The notes under the pieces were generated by a model that was not told the DNA's origin, made no database searches, and was given only the letters and a program-made list of their open reading frames with translations. A stretch of DNA of 64,000 nucleotides from Geomesophilobacter sediminis. Its GTDB lineage: Bacteria; Desulfobacterota; Desulfuromonadia; Geobacterales; Geobacteraceae. This document shows positions 63,448 to 64,000 of the stretch, piece after piece (the stretch's first letter is position 1; the number at the start of each line of letters is the position of its first letter). Location: positions 1 through 64,000 of the forward strand of contig NZ_JAEMHM010000013.1 in assembly GCF_016458275.1 (NCBI RefSeq), in the 5' to 3' direction. The position numbers and the translations under genes were made by a program.

Positions 63448-63538
63448 AAAGCTGCGGAAGGGCACAGGTAGGTGATCAAAATATGCCTCTTTCAGATTCT
63501 CTGCCAGCTTATATTCAACAACCAAAAGGAAAGAATCA

Positions 63539-63883
63539 ATGACCACTCCCATCGGTGATTTCTACTGCGACAAGATCCTGAGCCGGGCGCTGGACGTTCG
63601 GATCTACTTTGAGAACGACGATGTCTTTGCCTTTCACCACAGCAACCCGATCTGGGAGGAGCACGTGGTGCTTTTGCCCAAGAAGCATCTTGAATCGCTG
63701 CTTTCCTTGGAAGAGGCGGACAACGACTTGCTCCTGGAACTGATGCGGACCGCGAAGATGATCGCCGGTGATTTCATGGCCCGATACGGTGCCGCCCGGG
63801 TCTATACCAACCTGGGGGACTACCAGTCCTCCAAGCATCTTCATTGGCATATTGGCAGCGGCAAACAGTTGCGTCCCTATTGA
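63539..63883 (+). CDS. HIT-family (histidine triad) protein
   Basis: 114 aa. Nucleotide-binding HIT fold with the triad in SSKHLHWHIGSGKQL near the C terminus and upstream features FHHSNPIWEEHVVLLPKKHLESLLSL and YTNLGDYQ. Hydrolyses nucleoside phosphoramidates or dinucleotides in known members. AAAGAA before the ATG is a weak ribosome site. The following GTG gene begins 10 bp after the stop, so the two are probably co-transcribed. Confidence 0.9.
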   Translation: MTTPIGDFYCDKILSRALDVRIYFENDDVFAFHHSNPIWEEHVVLLPKKHLESLLSLEEADNDLLLELMRTAKMIAGDFMARYGAARVYTNLGDYQSSKHLHWHIGSGKQLRPY

Positions 63884-63893
63884 GGAGCGATCG

Positions 63894-64000
63894 GTGCGTA
63901 ACGAGAGTTCATCTGCCGAATCTCTTTATAACGAAGGCTGCCGCCTGATGGAGTCCGGTGATGCCGACGCCGCGGAGTTATCTTTCCGAAAGGCCATCGC
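63894..64000 (+). CDS. TPR-repeat protein, 5' part only
   Basis: 35 codons are visible, cut by the window end. GTG start behind GAGGAG. SLYNEGCRLMESGDADAAELSFRKAIA is one full tetratricopeptide repeat start (pattern W/L-x2-L/G-x2-Y/L-x8-A-x3-F/Y-x2-A). Directly follows the HIT gene. Nothing more can be said about the protein. Confidence 0.6.
   Translation, partial: MRNESSSAESLYNEGCRLMESGDADAAELSFRKAI

Overview
The window reads as chromosomal DNA of a GC-rich member of the Geobacteraceae (Desulfuromonadota; Geobacter/Citrifermentans/Geomonas type). This is inference from gene content: many two-component and PAS/GGDEF signalling genes, a lexA operator that resembles the Geobacter LexA consensus, a beta-oxidation cluster, a glycolytic gap-pgk-tpiA-secG block followed by tRNA-Leu(GAG), a corrinoid methyltransferase locus, and about 20 dispersed short palindromes of the 'gtgggagcgcc...ggcgc' type. 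No rRNA, phage, integrase or CRISPR array was found.

Layout. 1-2135: accessory patch with an ISL3-type transposase remnant and a divergent qorB/qorR-like pair bracketed by two ~265-bp direct repeats. 2144-3430: a 21-bp x ~29 tandem array, possibly coding, then repeat-rich spacer. 3431-7239 (-): mutS and a cell-wall amidase. 7529-10890 (+): GAF-histidine kinase, response regulator and a SpoIIE-type phosphatase. 11099-12460 (+): protein ending in a diadenylate-cyclase-like domain. 12464-14548 (-): lexA, DUF6504 gene and dinB, an SOS cassette. 14768-19669: outer-membrane barrel candidate, flavodoxin-like reductase, methyltransferase, small membrane protein, response-regulator diguanylate cyclase. 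20280-26116 (+): thiolase, hydroxyacyl-CoA dehydrogenase, enoyl-CoA hydratase and two acyl-CoA dehydrogenases, a butyrate/short-chain beta-oxidation set. 26197-29912 (-): four tRNA-Leu genes (two CAG, two GAG) interspersed with a ferritin-like gene and a kinase/regulator pair. 29968-33731 (-): secG, tpiA, pgk, gap. 33978-37055 (+): PAS sensor kinase and MBL-fold hydrolase. 37140-45531 (+): purB, mscS, purL, purQ, purF, pyrE. 46000-53972 (+): seven tightly packed genes forming a corrinoid-dependent methyl-transfer locus. 54286-64000: lipase maturation factor-like membrane protein, PolX, a secreted S53 peptidase, THUMP protein, VOC protein, a TumE/TumA-like toxin-antitoxin pair, a HIT protein and the start of a TPR protein.

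The locus most likely to be under-described is 46000-53972. It has a corrinoid-binding protein, two UroD-fold methyltransferases that both keep the His-X-Cys...Cys zinc motif, a COG0523 GTPase, a RACo-type reductive activator, a hydantoinase/oxoprolinase-like ASKHA protein and a DUF1638 protein. It contains no recognisable substrate-specific MtaB/MttB/MtmB-type or MtrH-type methyltransferase, so its methyl donor and acceptor cannot be read from the sequence. Second is the DAC-like protein at 11099-12460, which keeps DGA and RHR motifs in an unusual two-part architecture.

Starts were chosen by ribosome binding sites, overlap with the upstream gene and family alignment. All functional names are from motif recognition by eye; no database search was run.
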